Shown here: one piece after another, positions 8,145 to 16,525 of the stretch
How positions within the stretch are numbered: position 1 is the stretch's first letter
How the letters are laid out: every line of letters starts with the position of its first letter
DNA from: Microlunatus endophyticus
GTDB taxonomy: Bacteria > Actinomycetota > Actinomycetes > Propionibacteriales > Propionibacteriaceae
Length of the DNA stretch: 64,000 bases
Assembly: GCF_014646195.1 (NCBI RefSeq)
Contig: NZ_BMMZ01000003.1
Coordinates: 248,001-312,000, forward strand
Reading direction: 5' to 3'
Program-made: the position numbers and the translations under genes
The notes under the pieces: generated by a model
The model's database searches: none
Told to the model about the DNA's origin: nothing
The model's input: the letters and a program-made list of their open reading frames with translations, nothing else

Positions 8145-8223
8145 AACCTCAACCTTTTGAGGTTACGAACGCGGCACGCCGGCGGAGCCAGCCGGTACCG
8201 GCGGGGGAATATGCAACCTCAAA
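8145..8223. repeat. Nested inverted repeats in convergent intergenic region
   Basis: AACCTCAA (8145-8152) and TTGAGGTT (8157-8164) form a perfect 8-bp hairpin with a 4-base loop. TTTGAGGTT (8156-8164) can instead pair with a second AACCTCAAA (8215-8223), enclosing a GC-rich stem around CCGGTACCGG. It lies between the converging VOC and ygfZ genes, so it may act as a two-way terminator, but there is no T-run. Confidence 0.6.
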
Positions 8224-8269
8224 GCTAGAGGCTCGCACCCGGAGGTAGACGATTTCATTCGCCGCAAGC

Positions 8270-9232
8270 TCAGGCGAACTGCGGGCGGAAATGATCACCG
8301 ATCTCGGGATCCACAAGCACTTCTTGTGCCGCGGCGATCCCGTCGACTGTGAGCTCTGCATCGACCGGGACGTTGCGCTTGACCAGACCGAGCCCAATCG
8401 GTCCGTCCTCCCAGTGCCGGGCCGAGCTGCCCATCCGGCCGATCTGCTTGCCAGAAAGCAGAATCGGCGCGCCGACCTCGGGTAGCGCTTCGGCTGATCC
8501 ATCCAGCTGCAGCCGGATCAGCCGGCGGGGCGGACGGCCGAGAGCCTGCACGCGCCCGACCGTCTCCTGACCCGGATAGCAACCCTTGTTCAGGTGCACC
8601 GCGGCACCGAGAACGCCGATCTCGTTGGGGATGGCGCGCTGATCGGTGTCCACGCCGATCCGGGGCACACCGGCAGCGATTCGACGAGCTTCGTACGCCC
8701 ACGTGCCGGCCGGCGAGCCCGTCGCGACAACATCACTGATCTTGTTGCGGGGGACGAAAAGATCATGGCCGCCCAGCGAGTCCTGATAACTCCGGTACAG
8801 GAAGTCGCTGCCCGGATCACCGGCAGTCCACACGACGCCGAAGTCCGCCGAGCGGTCTACCACCTCGACCCGCAGCATGAAGCGCATCCGGTCCAGGAAC
8901 GCCACCAGCGGACCGACGCCACCCGGCTCGGTGTGGGCCCAGAAGGTCTCACCGTCGTCGACGCCGTAGAGGACGTGCTCGATGTGGCCCTGGGATCCGG
9001 ACAGGACCAGCGCGGTCGTCCCGGCGCGGGGCGCGAGGTCGGTCAGGTGCTGGGTCGTGAGCGAGTGCAGCCAGCTCAGTCGGTCCGGGCCGGCGACGGT
9101 CAGCACGCCCCGGTGGGACAGGTCGACGATGCCCAGGCCTGCCTCGATCTCCCGCTGTTCGCGCGTCGGGTTGCCGTAGTGCCAGGCGACTCCCTGGTCC
9201 GGACCTGCTTCGGCGATCACCGCCGTACCCAT
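8270..9232 (-). CDS. ygfZ: Folate-binding YgfZ/GcvT-like iron-sulfur repair protein
   Basis: The 320-residue protein carries the YgfZ signature KGCYPGQE (about residue 220) and the GcvT-like folate-binding fold (GIVDLSHRGVLTVAGPDRLSWL near the start). YgfZ uses tetrahydrofolate to help maintain or repair Fe-S clusters. The ATG at 9232 (MGTAVIAEAG) was chosen; the reading open further upstream adds an unlikely arginine-rich stretch. In many actinobacteria ygfZ sits with the FABP/nitrobindin-like gene, sseC-sseA and glnR, as it does here. Confidence 0.93.
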   Translation of the reverse strand: MGTAVIAEAGPDQGVAWHYGNPTREQREIEAGLGIVDLSHRGVLTVAGPDRLSWLHSLTTQHLTDLAPRAGTTALVLSGSQGHIEHVLYGVDDGETFWAHTEPGGVGPLVAFLDRMRFMLRVEVVDRSADFGVVWTAGDPGSDFLYRSYQDSLGGHDLFVPRNKISDVVATGSPAGTWAYEARRIAAGVPRIGVDTDQRAIPNEIGVLGAAVHLNKGCYPGQETVGRVQALGRPPRRLIRLQLDGSAEALPEVGAPILLSGKQIGRMGSSARHWEDGPIGLGLVKRNVPVDAELTVDGIAAAQEVLVDPEIGDHFRPQFA

Positions 9233-9337
9233 GGACTGCTCCGTTCGTGAAGTTACTACCAGTGTGCAGCACCGGCGCCGTACGGTTTCTTCCCGCTCGT
9301 CCCGGCCACTCACGCAATCCGACTCACGCGAGACGGC

Positions 9338-9835
9338 TCACGAGATGCGACGCAGCCGCCCCCACTGGTAGCTCTGGATCGGCTGACCGTCGGCCGCACG
9401 GTCGAAGGTCCACAGCAGATCGCTCTCGACGTTGCCGTAGAGCCGATGCCCGGCGGTGTAATCGGGAGCACTCGCCGTCCGGACCACCGCATCGGTCCGC
9501 AGCTCGATCTTCGCACCCTGGATGTTGCCGTACCAGACCTCGACCCAGCCCTCCGGGTTGGTCATCACGACCTCGATCGAGGCGTCTCGCTGTGGTCGCC
9601 AGAAGCCCGTCTCCATCGACAACGGCCGGACAGGCTGCCCGTCGGGACCCACCTCGTAGGTCTGGGACAGATAGTGCAGATAGCTGCCGCCATTGTGGCT
9701 GAAGTCGATCCTCTGGCCGAAGTCCAGGTCCTCGGTGCCGGGGTAGCTGCTCTTGCCGCTGCCCTCCCAGCTGCCGATCATCCAGGCCAGCGCGACGAGG
9801 TCGGGGTTCAGGTCGGACGGAATCTCGAAAGCCAC
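9338..9835 (-). CDS. Nitrobindin-like (FABP-fold) protein lacking haem histidine
   Basis: The 165-residue beta-barrel protein has the family start MIGSWEGSGKSSYPG and the barrel segments QTYEVGPDG, ETGFWRPQ and GWVEVWYGNIQG. Nitrobindins bind ferric haem through a histidine near the C-terminus (PLTPHLSARL in typical members). Here the aligned segment is QPIQSYQWGRLRR, with Tyr156 at that place. It therefore fits the nitrobindin-like subgroup that lacks the axial histidine. The GTG start at 9835 follows a GGAGGGG ribosome binding site. Ligand and role are unknown. Confidence 0.88.
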   Translation of the reverse strand: MAFEIPSDLNPDLVALAWMIGSWEGSGKSSYPGTEDLDFGQRIDFSHNGGSYLHYLSQTYEVGPDGQPVRPLSMETGFWRPQRDASIEVVMTNPEGWVEVWYGNIQGAKIELRTDAVVRTASAPDYTAGHRLYGNVESDLLWTFDRAADGQPIQSYQWGRLRRIS

Positions 9836-9998
9836 CCCTCCAGAATCCCACAAACCGGCCGTGACGCCGGTCCCGCCCGTCCCCGTCCTCTGCACGCAGG
9901 CTGCTCCGCGCGATGCCGGTCCTCGCCGAAGCCCCGCTGAGAGTGGCAACCGAGACCTCAGCAGAGGCGCGACTCGGCACCCGAATAGTCTTCGGTCC

Positions 9999-11021
9999 GT
10001 GACGCGATACGTGATAGTCGGTGCCGGTGCGATCGGCGGGGCGGTCGGCGGACTGCTGGCCAACGAGGGCACGGAGGTGCTCCTGGTCGCCCGTGGTGAT
10101 CATGGCCGGACGATGATCGACAAGGGCCTGACGCTGCGCTGCCCGGATGCGACCGTCACGGTCCCGGCGCCCACCGTGACCGGCCCCGAGGACGTACGCC
10201 TGCGATCCGACGATGTGCTCGTGCTGGCGACCAAGACCCACCAGGCGGACGCGGCGATCAACCAGTGGGCCGATGTCGGCGTCTATGACAACGACGAGTT
10301 GATCGGCCGTGCTGCCGACCGGTTGCCGATCCTCACCGCGCTGAACGGTGTCGCCAGCGAGGAGATCGCGCTGCGGTATTTCGACCGGGTCTTCGGAGTC
10401 TGCGTCTGGATGCCTGCTGTCATGATCGAACCGGGCGAGGTGATCGTCCGCGGAGCCCCGCTGCGCGGCGTCTTCCACATCAGCCGGTACGGCACCGCCG
10501 TCGACGGCGAAGCCGATGCTGAGCTGCTGAAGTCAGTGCAGACCGATTGGACGGCCGCCGGCTGCAATGTTGTCCTTCCCGACGACGTCATGCCGTGGAA
10601 GTACCGCAAGCTGATCAGCAACCTCGGCAACGCCTTCCAAGCACTGCTGGGCGACAATCCCGGCGCCGAGGAGTTGTCCGAGGCTGCTCGGACTGAGGCC
10701 CGAGAGGTGCTGGCGGCAGCGCGGATCCAGGTCACCTCCGACGACGAGGAGCGGGCGGCGCGACAGGACGCGGCCCAGGTCAAGCCGGTGCCCGGCACTC
10801 CGCAACACCTCGGCGGATCCAGCTGGCAGTCGCTGTTCCGCGGCTCCGGCAACATCGAGACCGACTACCTCAACGGTGAGATCGCCCTGGTCGGCCGACG
10901 GGTCGGGCACCCGGCGCCGATCAACTCCCGGATCACCGCGTTGGCCCGGCATGCCGCGCACACCGGGCAGCGGCCCGGAGACGTCACTGTGGACCAGCTC
11001 CGTACGGCCCTCGGCCTCTAG
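9999..11021 (+). CDS. Ketopantoate reductase/ApbA-like dehydrogenase
   Basis: This 340-residue protein has an N-terminal Rossmann fold with the NADP-binding [17 protein letters not shown], and the ApbA/PanE C-terminal helical domain including [15 protein letters not shown] (catalytic lysine region) and the late [18 protein letters not shown]. PanE reduces 2-dehydropantoate for pantothenate and CoA synthesis. The family also contains other 2-hydroxyacid dehydrogenases, so the substrate is not certain. GTG 9999 lies seven bases after TAGTCT, consistent with a leaderless message. The dtd gene follows nine bases later in the same operon. Confidence 0.87.
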   Translation: MTRYVIVGAGAIGGAVGGLLANEGTEVLLVARGDHGRTMIDKGLTLRCPDATVTVPAPTVTGPEDVRLRSDDVLVLATKTHQADAAINQWADVGVYDNDELIGRAADRLPILTALNGVASEEIALRYFDRVFGVCVWMPAVMIEPGEVIVRGAPLRGVFHISRYGTAVDGEADAELLKSVQTDWTAAGCNVVLPDDVMPWKYRKLISNLGNAFQALLGDNPGAEELSEAARTEAREVLAAARIQVTSDDEERAARQDAAQVKPVPGTPQHLGGSSWQSLFRGSGNIETDYLNGEIALVGRRVGHPAPINSRITALARHAAHTGQRPGDVTVDQLRTALGL

Positions 11022-11029
11022 CCGCTCGG

Positions 11030-11455
11030 ATGCGTCTGGTCATCCAGCGGGTCCGGCAGGCGTCGGTCGCTGTCGACGATCAGGTCGTTGGTGCGGTCGA
11101 CAGGCCGGGACTGCTGATCCTGGTCGGTGTCACCCATGGCGACACCGCTGCCGACGCCGCGAAACTGGCGGACAAGGCGTGGCGGCTGCGGATCATGGCC
11201 GACGAGCGGTCCGCCGCCGATCTCGGTGCGCCGGTGTTGGTGGTGAGCCAGTTCACCCTCTACGCCGACACCCGCAAGGGCCGGCGGCCCTCCTGGAGCG
11301 CGGCCGCCCCGCAGCCGGTCAGCGAGCCGCTCGTCACCGCCTTCATCGAGGCGCTCAGAGACCTCGGGGCCGAGGTCGCGACCGGTGTCTTCGGCGCCGA
11401 CATGCAGGTCTCGCTGGTCAACGACGGTCCGGTCACGATCGTCCTCGACTCCTGA
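11030..11455 (+). CDS. dtd: D-aminoacyl-tRNA deacylase
   Basis: The 141-residue enzyme removes D-amino acids, and glycine from tRNA-Ala, from mischarged tRNAs in the cytoplasm. The family motifs are present: [17 protein letters not shown], the catalytic [16 protein letters not shown] and the cross-subunit NDGPVT (here [14 protein letters not shown]). The loop after RLRI is a few residues shorter than usual. It is co-directional with the ApbA-like gene, with a 9-base gap. Confidence 0.96.
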   Translation: MRLVIQRVRQASVAVDDQVVGAVDRPGLLILVGVTHGDTAADAAKLADKAWRLRIMADERSAADLGAPVLVVSQFTLYADTRKGRRPSWSAAAPQPVSEPLVTAFIEALRDLGAEVATGVFGADMQVSLVNDGPVTIVLDS

Positions 11456-11593
11456 AGCGGCCCGCCGGTCGACCTGACACCGACCTGTGAATTGAACCGC
11501 GACTGAGGAAGGACGACCCCGGAAGTCCTTTGTCGCCGGTGCCATCAGGACCACCATGGGAGCTGGGTCAAGAGCGCACGAGAGGGGCGATTC

Positions 11594-13108
11594 ATGACTG
11601 ACATCGGCACCCGGACCGGCGAGACGAACCAGGCCGGGTCCACTCGGGAGGAGTCCTCCCGGACCGGGGACCACCGGAACAGGCACCACCCGTACGACCT
11701 GATCGTGATCGGCGCCGGATCCGCGGGGATCGCCGCCGCGGCGGCCGGTCGCAGGAACGGGGCCAGAGTGCTGATGGTCGAGCGGGCCCGACCCGGCGGG
11801 AACAGCATCTGGACCGGAACCGTACCGAGCAAGGCGCTGGTGGCCGCTGGACGGGCCGCCCAACTGATGCGTACGGCCGACCGGTTCGGGATCACGCCGG
11901 TCGAGCCGGAGATCAACTTCGGCGAGCTGATGCGCGGCATCGAACGGCGGATCGCCGATGCGGCGGAATCGGCGGCCGGCGATGTGGTCACCGACTCCGG
12001 GGTCGACGTGATCTCCGGCACCGCGGCCTTCACCGGCCCGGAAACGATCTCCGTGGACGGCGATCCGTACCACTTCGCCAAAGCTGTCATCGCAACCGGA
12101 ACTGCACCGTCGATGCCACCGATCCCGGGTCTGTTCGACTGCACCCCGTTGACCACCGACACCGTGTGGGAATTGCGTTTCCTGCCGTCGCAGCTGACCA
12201 TCCTCGGCGGCGGACCGACCGGCTGCGAGCTCGGCCAGGCCCTGTCCCGGCTGGGCGCGAAGGTGACGATCATCGAGCAGGAGGATCGACTGCTGCCCAA
12301 GGAGGAACCGGAGGTCAGCGAGTTGATCACCGATCGGCTCCGGGCCGAGGGACTGGAGATCCTGGTCGGAACCTCGGTCGTGCGGGCGTCCAAGACCACT
12401 GGACACACAAGGCTTTCGATCACCGACAAGTCCGGCGTTCAGCGGACGATCGAGGCCGGGCGGGTGATGATCACCGCCGGCCGCCGGCCCGTCACCATGG
12501 GCCTCGACCTGGCCAGGGCCGGTGTCTCTCTCAACCCCGCCGGCTATATCGCGACCGACGACCGGCTGCGGACCAGCAACCGCAGGATCTACGCTGCGGG
12601 CGACGCCAGCGGTGACCGGCCACTGGCCAGCCTGGCGGCACTCGACGGCGAAGTCGCAGCCAGCAACGCGATGCTCGGCTCTGCACGGACCGCGCGTCAT
12701 GATCTTGGCCCGCAGGTGATCTTCACCGATCCCGAGGTCGGACGGATCGGGCACACCGAGCTGAGCGCGAGCGTCCTGACAGGCGGCCGAGTGAGCAGCC
12801 GGACCGGCGACGGCCGGGTCGACCGGGCCATCGCCGAGAACGAGCCTGTCGGGCTCACCAAGATCATTTCAGATGATCATGGTCGACTGTTGGGCGCCAG
12901 CGTCGTCTCACCGCGAGCGGGAGAGGTGATCACCGAACTGGCGACGGTGATGCAGCACCGTGGCCGGGTCACCGAACTCGCCGACGTGCCGCACGCCTAC
13001 CCGACATGGTCCGACCCGATCTGGGATCTCGCCCAGGCCGCCCGCGCCGAACGCAATCCGGGAGCGACGGTGCCGGGCAGGATCAGCGCCGCAGTACGCA
13101 AGCGCTGA
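11594..13108 (+). CDS. Cysteine-less pyridine nucleotide-disulfide oxidoreductase homologue
   Basis: This 504-residue flavoprotein has the disulfide reductase architecture: FAD-binding VIGAGSAGIAAAAAGRRNGA (about residues 36-55), NAD(P)-binding ILGGGPTGCELGQAL (about 205), the second FAD motif RIYAAGDASG (about 330) and the C-terminal dimerisation domain. The redox-active CxxxxC is gone. Where mercuric-reductase-like relatives read GGDCTWTGCVPSK, this protein reads GGNSIWTGTVPSK, so both cysteines are replaced (Ser71, Thr76). The HxxPT(x)SE base pair is HAYPTWSD. It therefore cannot use a dithiol mechanism and may be an NAD(P)H oxidase or quinone reductase. The N-terminal 30 residues are polar and probably disordered. 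Confidence 0.87.
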   Translation: MTDIGTRTGETNQAGSTREESSRTGDHRNRHHPYDLIVIGAGSAGIAAAAAGRRNGARVLMVERARPGGNSIWTGTVPSKALVAAGRAAQLMRTADRFGITPVEPEINFGELMRGIERRIADAAESAAGDVVTDSGVDVISGTAAFTGPETISVDGDPYHFAKAVIATGTAPSMPPIPGLFDCTPLTTDTVWELRFLPSQLTILGGGPTGCELGQALSRLGAKVTIIEQEDRLLPKEEPEVSELITDRLRAEGLEILVGTSVVRASKTTGHTRLSITDKSGVQRTIEAGRVMITAGRRPVTMGLDLARAGVSLNPAGYIATDDRLRTSNRRIYAAGDASGDRPLASLAALDGEVAASNAMLGSARTARHDLGPQVIFTDPEVGRIGHTELSASVLTGGRVSSRTGDGRVDRAIAENEPVGLTKIISDDHGRLLGASVVSPRAGEVITELATVMQHRGRVTELADVPHAYPTWSDPIWDLAQAARAERNPGATVPGRISAAVRKR

Positions 13109-13137
13109 ATCTCCCTGCCCCGTCCCGGGAGCCGCCA

Positions 13138-13182
13138 ACGCGACGGGCCCGGAACCCATCCAGGATTCCGGGCCCGTCGCGT
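13138..13182. terminator. Bidirectional terminator-like hairpin
   Basis: ACGCGACGGGCCCGGAA pairs perfectly over 17 bp with 13166-13182 around an 11-base loop. It sits between the converging oxidoreductase and sseC genes. Confidence 0.85.
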
Positions 13183-13203
13183 ACTCGGTTCGGTGTGTGG
13201 CGC

Positions 13204-13506
13204 TCAGGCCTCGAGCTCGACATCCACCTCGGCGACGACGCCGACCTTGGCGACGACGGCCCGATCGACCGAGACGCCGCCCGGTGCCAGCGTCCGCAGC
13301 GTCCAGCGGCCGTCGGCCGCGAAGAACCGGAAGTGGCCGGTCGCGGAGGTCTGCACCTCGGCGGTGAACTCACCCCCGCCGTCGAGCAGCCGGACGTAGG
13401 CGCCGGCCACCGGGTTGCCGCCGCGCAGCACCCGGCCCTGGATGACGGCCTGGGTGGACAGATCGATGCCCGCGGTGTCGAGGCCGCCGCTCTTTGCTCC
13501 GCACAT
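13204..13506 (-). CDS. sseC: SseC-like DUF1416 protein
   Basis: The 100-residue protein is the actinobacterial DUF1416 family, named SseC in mycobacteria, where it follows the rhodanese gene just as here (2-base gap). It starts MCGAKSGGLDTAGIDL, has a conserved early cysteine, and folds as a carboxypeptidase-regulatory-like beta sandwich (IQGRVLRGGNPVAGAYVRLLD, GHFRFFAADG). It is thought to take part in sulfur transfer with SseA/CysA; the exact role is unknown. Confidence 0.92.
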   Translation of the reverse strand: MCGAKSGGLDTAGIDLSTQAVIQGRVLRGGNPVAGAYVRLLDGGGEFTAEVQTSATGHFRFFAADGRWTLRTLAPGGVSVDRAVVAKVGVVAEVDVELEA

Positions 13507-13508
13507 GC

Positions 13509-14357
13509 TCAGGCCTCCCCGGGCTGATCGCCGAGCGCGACCGGCACGCCGACCAGCGACCCGTACTCGGTCCAGGAGCCGTCGTAGTTCTTGACGTTCG
13601 GCCGCTCCAGAAGCTCGTGCAGCACGAACCAGCTGTGCGAGCTGCGCTCACCGATCCGGCAGTAGGCGATGGTCGCCTTGTCGAAGTTCAGGCCGGCCTC
13701 GGTGTAGAGCTCGGTCAGCTCCTCGTCGGACTTGAAGGTGCCGTCGTCGTTGGCCGCCTTGCTCCACGGCACGTTGACCGCGGTCGGCACGTGCCCCGGA
13801 CGCTGGGCTTGCTCCTGCGGCAGATGCGCCGGCGCCAGCAGCCGGCCGGCGTACTCGTCAGGACTGCGAATGTCGAGCAGGTTGGCCGTCCCGATGGCGG
13901 CGACCACGTCGTCGCGGAAGGCGCGGATCGAGGTGTCCTGCTCCTGGGCGGTGTAGGTGGTGGGCTCCCGCTTGACCGCGTCCTTGCTCAGTTCGCGCGC
14001 GTCCAGCTCCCACTTCTTGCGTCCGCCGTCGAGCAGCTTGACGTCGGAGTGGCCGTAGAGCTTGAAGTACCAGTAGGCGTACGCCGCGAACCAGTTGTTG
14101 TTGCCGCCGTACAGGATGACCGTGTCGTCGTTGCTGACTCCACGCTCGGACAGCAGCTTCTCGAACTGCTCCTTGTTGATGAAGTCGCGGCGGACCGGAT
14201 CCTGCAGATCCTGCTTCCAGTCCAGCTTGATGGCGCCCTTGATGTGGCCGCCGTCGTAGGCGGTGGTGTCTTCGTCGACCTCGATCAGGACGACCTTCGG
14301 ATCGTCGAGATGCTCGCTGACCCAGTCGGCCGTTACGAGCGCCTGGTCCCTGCTCAT
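13509..14357 (-). CDS. sseA: Thiosulfate sulfurtransferase (rhodanese)
   Basis: The 282-residue tandem rhodanese has an inactive N-terminal domain (about 1-140, CDGG-like LLDGGRKKWELD between the domains) and an active C-terminal domain with the persulfide cysteine in YCRIGERSSHSW (about residue 233). It moves sulfane sulfur from thiosulfate to an acceptor and supports cysteine and cofactor sulfur metabolism. ATG 14357 has a good AGGAG site. Upstream lies a leader ORF ending in SLCRSC that probably attenuates this operon in response to cysteine. The operon is leader-sseA-sseC. Confidence 0.95.
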   Translation of the reverse strand: MSRDQALVTADWVSEHLDDPKVVLIEVDEDTTAYDGGHIKGAIKLDWKQDLQDPVRRDFINKEQFEKLLSERGVSNDDTVILYGGNNNWFAAYAYWYFKLYGHSDVKLLDGGRKKWELDARELSKDAVKREPTTYTAQEQDTSIRAFRDDVVAAIGTANLLDIRSPDEYAGRLLAPAHLPQEQAQRPGHVPTAVNVPWSKAANDDGTFKSDEELTELYTEAGLNFDKATIAYCRIGERSSHSWFVLHELLERPNVKNYDGSWTEYGSLVGVPVALGDQPGEA

Positions 14358-14443
14358 GTGTGCTCCTGGTGGCTTGTCCACGATCTGTTCAAGATGTGGT
14401 CACTGATGTTCACTATTCGGATATCTCGCCCGGGGTTCCCGCT

Positions 14444-14490
14444 GCACCGATCGCGTACGCGTCCGGTCACGGCCCGCAGGCCGGTGCGGT
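14444..14490 (-). promoter_or_regulatory. Candidate attenuator structure after leader ORF
   Basis: Just after the leader stop, the minus strand can form a GGCC/GGCC hairpin extended by CAC/GTG, or an alternative long-range pair GCACCG (14482-14487) with CGGTGC (14444-14449). Two exclusive structures here are what an attenuator needs; the folding is inferred by eye only. Confidence 0.35.
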
Positions 14491-14493
14491 CTC

Positions 14494-14586
14494 TCAACAA
14501 GAACGACACAACGACGAGCGCATGCGGCCGAAATCGGTGGCCAGGCGCCGAGTCAGCAGCAGTGCTCTCGGGCTCGTTCTCATCAC
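14494..14586 (-). CDS. Cysteine-rich leader peptide of the sseA operon
   Basis: This short ORF reads VMRTSPRALLLTRRLA, then TDFGRMRSSLCRSC and stop (30 codons from GTG 14586, 29 from ATG 14583). It matches the actinobacterial 'putative leader peptide' pattern LTRR-hydrophobic-(S/A)LCR found upstream of sulfur genes. It also resembles the polycysteine leaderless ORFs shown in mycobacteria to attenuate downstream sulfur genes when cysteine is sufficient. A -10 box TACTGT (14594-14599) lies seven bases before the GTG, so the message is probably leaderless. It sits 136 bases upstream of sseA. Two of its last four codons encode cysteine, so ribosome stalling under cysteine limitation would occur at its end. 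Confidence 0.78.
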   Translation of the reverse strand: MMRTSPRALLLTRRLATDFGRMRSSLCRSC

Positions 14587-14593
14587 AACGGTC

Positions 14594-14599
14594 ACAGTA
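14594..14599 (-). promoter_or_regulatory. -10 box of leader-sseA-sseC operon
   Basis: TACTGT on the minus strand, seven bases before the leader GTG at 14586, fits TAnnnT and a leaderless start. Confidence 0.6.
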
Positions 14600-14664
14600 C
14601 GGTGCCTCCGGAGCACCTCCAACAGATTCTTCCGAAATCCGAGACGCCGGGCCGGATAGCGAGA

Positions 14665-14931
14665 TCAGCCTCCGGCGAAGGGCGGCAGCACCTCGACCGT
14701 CGTGTTCGCGCTGAGCTGCCGCTCCAGATCGGCCGGATGCAGCGCCCGACCGTCGACCAGCAGCGAGCATGCCGCCAGCACCTTGGCGAACTGCTGATCA
14801 CCGGGCGAACGGGTGCGTCGACCGGTGGCCGCGGCCAAAGCCCCGGCGATCGTGGCCGCGTCGAATACCTCGTGTTCCACACCAGCCGCAGCGCGGGCTC
14901 CGGCCCAGTAGTGCAAGCGCACCTGAGTCAT
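14665..14931 (-). CDS. MoaD/ThiS-family small sulfur carrier
   Basis: The 88-residue ubiquitin-like protein begins [15 protein letters not shown] and ends in the diglycine PPFAGG, the site of adenylation and thiocarboxylation in MoaD and ThiS. It could serve molybdopterin or another sulfur-incorporation pathway. No E1-like activator or partner synthase is in the window, so the pathway is open. The ATG at 14931 was chosen because the upstream in-frame extension has no family similarity. It is divergent from glnR and lies upstream of the sseA leader on the same strand. Confidence 0.85.
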   Translation of the reverse strand: MTQVRLHYWAGARAAAGVEHEVFDAATIAGALAAATGRRTRSPGDQQFAKVLAACSLLVDGRALHPADLERQLSANTTVEVLPPFAGG

Positions 14932-15047
14932 GGCGGTATTGTCTCCCCCGAGACGTCGGGGCTCGGGGTAACCTCCGAGCCTCGGGTTGTTTACCACGGG
15001 TCGGTATCCACGCCGGCCGACTGCGGGCGCCCACCCTGGGGAGGAAC

Positions 15048-15749
15048 ATGGTCACCCTGCTGCTCCTGACCAACGACCGGCAGGCATCTACCGAGGTTCT
15101 CCCCGCCCTCGAACTGTTGCCCCATCGCGTGCGGATCATCCCCGCCGAACCCACCGCGTTGCTGGACGCGCCCCGGGCCGACGTCATCCTGTTGGATGCC
15201 CGCCGGGACCTGGTCGGCGCCCGCGCGCTGTGCCGGTTGATGGAGACCACAGGCAAGGAAGCGCCGTTGATCGTGATCGTCCGCGAGGGTGGTCTGCCGG
15301 CGCTGGCCAGCGACTGGGGCTTCGACGACCTGCTGCTGCCGTCGGCCGGGCCGGCCGAGGTCGACGCCCGGATCCGGCTGGCGATGACCCCGGTGGAGCA
15401 GGCCGGCAGCGACACCCTCATCCACAGCGGCAGCATCGTCATCGACGAGGCCGGCTACTCGGCCAAGCTGAACGGCAAGCAACTCGACCTGACGTACACC
15501 GAATTCGAACTGCTGAAGTATCTCGCCCAGCATCCCGGACGGGTCTTCAGCCGGCAGCAGCTGCTCAGCGACGTATGGGGTTACGACTACTACGGCGGCA
15601 CCCGGACGGTCGACGTGCACGTCCGGCGACTCCGGGCCAAGCTCGGTCCGGAGTACGAGTCCGTGATCGGCACGGTCCGTAATGTCGGATACCGCTACGT
15701 GATCCCCGTCGACGACGCCACGCCCAGCCGGGTCGAGGCCACCTCCTGA
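15048..15749 (+). CDS. glnR: Nitrogen regulator GlnR, OmpR-type
   Basis: The 233-residue protein closely follows the Streptomyces GlnR pattern. It starts [20 protein letters not shown], has an atypical receiver domain (about 1-115; conserved Asp in [10 protein letters not shown]) and a C-terminal winged helix (about 130-225; [35 protein letters not shown]). GlnR controls glutamine synthetase, ammonium and nitrate genes in actinobacteria, working as a dimer without classical phosphorylation. No cognate sensor kinase is adjacent, as expected. The ATG at 15048 follows a GGGAGG site. It is divergent from the MoaD/ThiS-like gene. Confidence 0.93.
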   Translation: MVTLLLLTNDRQASTEVLPALELLPHRVRIIPAEPTALLDAPRADVILLDARRDLVGARALCRLMETTGKEAPLIVIVREGGLPALASDWGFDDLLLPSAGPAEVDARIRLAMTPVEQAGSDTLIHSGSIVIDEAGYSAKLNGKQLDLTYTEFELLKYLAQHPGRVFSRQQLLSDVWGYDYYGGTRTVDVHVRRLRAKLGPEYESVIGTVRNVGYRYVIPVDDATPSRVEATS

Positions 15750-15769
15750 TCTCTGGCAGGAGGATTGCG

Positions 15770-16525
15770 GTGTCAGAGTGGACAACCACAACGCTGATCG
15801 GCTCGGTCCAGCGGGCACTGTTACTGCTCGACATCGTCGGCTCGGCCTCCCGACCGTTGCCGGTCAAGGCGCTCGCCGGCCGTTCCGGCCTCAGTCTCGG
15901 GACCACCTACAACCTGGTCCGGACCCTGATCCACGAGGGCTACCTGCGCGCCGACCAGGACGGCCTGATCCTCGGGCCGCGATTCCCCGGGCTGTCCGGC
16001 AACGACGCGAACGGCGTCTTCCTGGCGCAGGTCCGCCAGACCCTGACCGAGGTCTCGGGGGAATTCGGCGCGGCAGCCTATGTCGCCCGATTCCTGGACG
16101 GTGAGGTCAGCGTGGTCGACATCGTCGACGCTCCCAGCCACCCGCGGGCACCGTTGTGGGTCGGCGTCCAGGACAGCGCCCACGCCACCGCGCTCGGCAA
16201 GCAGCTGTTGGCCACCCTGGAACCGGACGGCCGGCGCGACTATCTCTCCCGGCACCCGTTGGCCGATCTGACGCCCAACACGATCAAGGACGTCCACGCG
16301 CTGCTTCTCCAGCTCGAGCACAACACCGGCGTCGCCGTGGACAAGCAGGAATACGCCCTCGGCACCAGTTGTCTGGCCGTACCGGTCATCACCCCACAGC
16401 TGCGGGCCGCGCTGGCCATCTCGATACCTGCCGGTGACGAGCGGATCGACAAACCCGGCAGGATCTTGCTCCGACTGCACGCCGCCGCCGCGAAACTCTC
16501 CCTCCGGCTGACCGCGCACCCCTGA
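15770..16525 (+). CDS. IclR-family transcriptional regulator
   Basis: The 251-residue protein has an N-terminal winged helix (about 8-70, VQRALLLLDIVGSASRPLPVKALAGRSGLSLGTTYNLVRTL) and an effector domain (about 85-245) with the IclR-typical HATALGKQLLA. The GTG at 15770 has an AGGAGG site. It begins 20 bases after glnR and may be read through from it, although the functions look unrelated. No divergent target is adjacent. It could act on the sugar genes downstream, which is a guess. Confidence 0.9.
   Translation: MSEWTTTTLIGSVQRALLLLDIVGSASRPLPVKALAGRSGLSLGTTYNLVRTLIHEGYLRADQDGLILGPRFPGLSGNDANGVFLAQVRQTLTEVSGEFGAAAYVARFLDGEVSVVDIVDAPSHPRAPLWVGVQDSAHATALGKQLLATLEPDGRRDYLSRHPLADLTPNTIKDVHALLLQLEHNTGVAVDKQEYALGTSCLAVPVITPQLRAALAISIPAGDERIDKPGRILLRLHAAAAKLSLRLTAHP

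Noticed and set aside
11556..11597. Thirteen-codon ORF whose stop overlaps the oxidoreductase start codon (ATGA)
   Set aside because: No ribosome site, no recognisable peptide and short enough to arise by chance; kept out of the feature list.
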